A stretch of DNA of 64,000 bases, taken from assembly GCF_029784135.1 (NCBI RefSeq), contig NC_073746.1, positions 150,053,056 to 150,117,055 of the forward strand, in the 5' to 3' direction. Made by a program: the position numbers and the translations under genes. The DNA is from Toxorhynchites rutilus septentrionalis (lineage: Eukaryota > Arthropoda > Insecta > Diptera > Culicidae). The notes below the pieces were generated by a model. It ran no database searches, was not told the DNA's origin, and was given only the letters and a program-made list of their open reading frames with translations. Of this stretch, positions 63,537 through 64,000 are shown in pieces (within the stretch, counting starts at the first letter, position 1; each line of letters starts with the position of its first letter).

Positions 63537-64000
63537 ACACTTCGGCTGAAAAGTTCATGAGGTTGACGTCTAGATGGCGCCTCTTGCAAAATTCTACTTG
63601 ACTATCACAAAGCACCATCTTTCAAGGGATACGTGTCAAAATTTGACAGCAATCGGACGATTGGTTCGTGAGTTACAGCATTGAGAGTGAAGCAACTTTT
63701 GTTATTGTAAAAAAAATGGAAAAATCACAAATCAATGGAAACGGTGGCAAAATTGCATGAATTGGGTTTCGAATTGCTTCCGCATCCACCGTATTCTCCA
63801 GATCTGGACCCCAGCGACTATTTTCTGTTCGCAGACCTGGAGAGAACGCTCGCTGGCAATAAATTTAAGACCGATGACGAAGTGATTACCGAAACTGTGG
63901 CCTATTTTGGAAAAACAGAAAGAGTACTATATAAATGGTATCGAAAAGTTGCAAGATCGCTATAATCGCTGTATCGCCCTCGGAGCCAATTATGTTGAAT
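63537..64000 (+). mobile_element. Internally deleted mariner, cut by the window end
   Basis: It begins after TA (63535-63536) with ACACTTCGGCTGAAAAGTTC. A 5' untranslated region leads to ATG 63716 (MEKSQ). After five codons the sequence jumps to the C-terminal part of the transposase: VAKLHELGFELLPHPPYSPD, LDPSDYFLFADLERTLAG (with the third catalytic Asp). A frameshift near 63955 follows, then DRYNRCIALGANYVE. About two thirds of the transposase, including two catalytic acids, is deleted. It is not the same subfamily as the intact mariner at 10699. Confidence 0.75.

Overview
The window is animal nuclear DNA that is AT-rich, intron-rich and packed with transposable elements. The repeat families point to a mosquito, most likely a culicine of the Aedes type: DD37E Tc1-like transposons, a tRNA-derived SINE with a (GAA)n tail, and RTE, Jockey, LOA and I-clade LINEs. 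The species is inferred from repeat content only.

One host gene dominates. On the minus strand, seven coding exons between 54472 and 3591 encode the N-terminal ~522 residues of non-lysosomal glucosylceramidase (GBA2, glycoside hydrolase family 116). All seven splice junctions are phase-compatible. The 3' exons lie beyond position 1. Exons 3-7 are compact (3591-5042, introns of 59-126 bp), whereas intron 2 is 13.3 kb and intron 1 is 35.7 kb. Nearly everything else up to 54305 is transposon DNA inside those two introns.

Intron 2 (5043-18335) holds a Tc1/mariner fossil, MITEs, a degenerate RTE retrotransposon carrying a hAT-like insert, and a second, inverted copy of most of that RTE. The two copies form ~2.57 kb arms of an almost perfect inverted repeat. 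The 1.7 kb spacer between them carries an intact mariner (DD34D, 341 aa). Long (TA)n tracts and a Helitron-like element follow.

Intron 1 (18606-54305) holds an L1-like LINE fragment, a SINE split by a DD37E transposon, and a Jockey-type LINE split by the most notable object in the window. That object is a 15,385 bp Foldback-like DNA transposon (26661-42045) with a 9 bp target duplication (CTTATTAAT). Its ends are identical inverted termini running into inverted arrays of a 164 bp satellite, about 14 units on the left and 20 on the right. Inside is a five-exon gene (29158-33459, ~1349 aa) that joins a D-D-E Mutator/NOF-type transposase core to a C-terminal Ulp1/SENP-like cysteine protease with its catalytic residues intact. 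A SINE and a decayed piggyBac element are nested inside. Beyond it lie decayed histone H2A copies with histone 3' stem-loops, a LOA-clade LINE end, and a TIR element holding a second DD37E copy.

Upstream of GBA2 (54473-64000) are a full-length I-clade LINE (55434-61549, 12 bp target duplication, one stop in ORF2 and a broken ORF1), a decayed piggyBac element, and the start of an internally deleted mariner. The two very long inverted repeats lie in GBA2 introns and would be transcribed as hairpins in its pre-mRNA.
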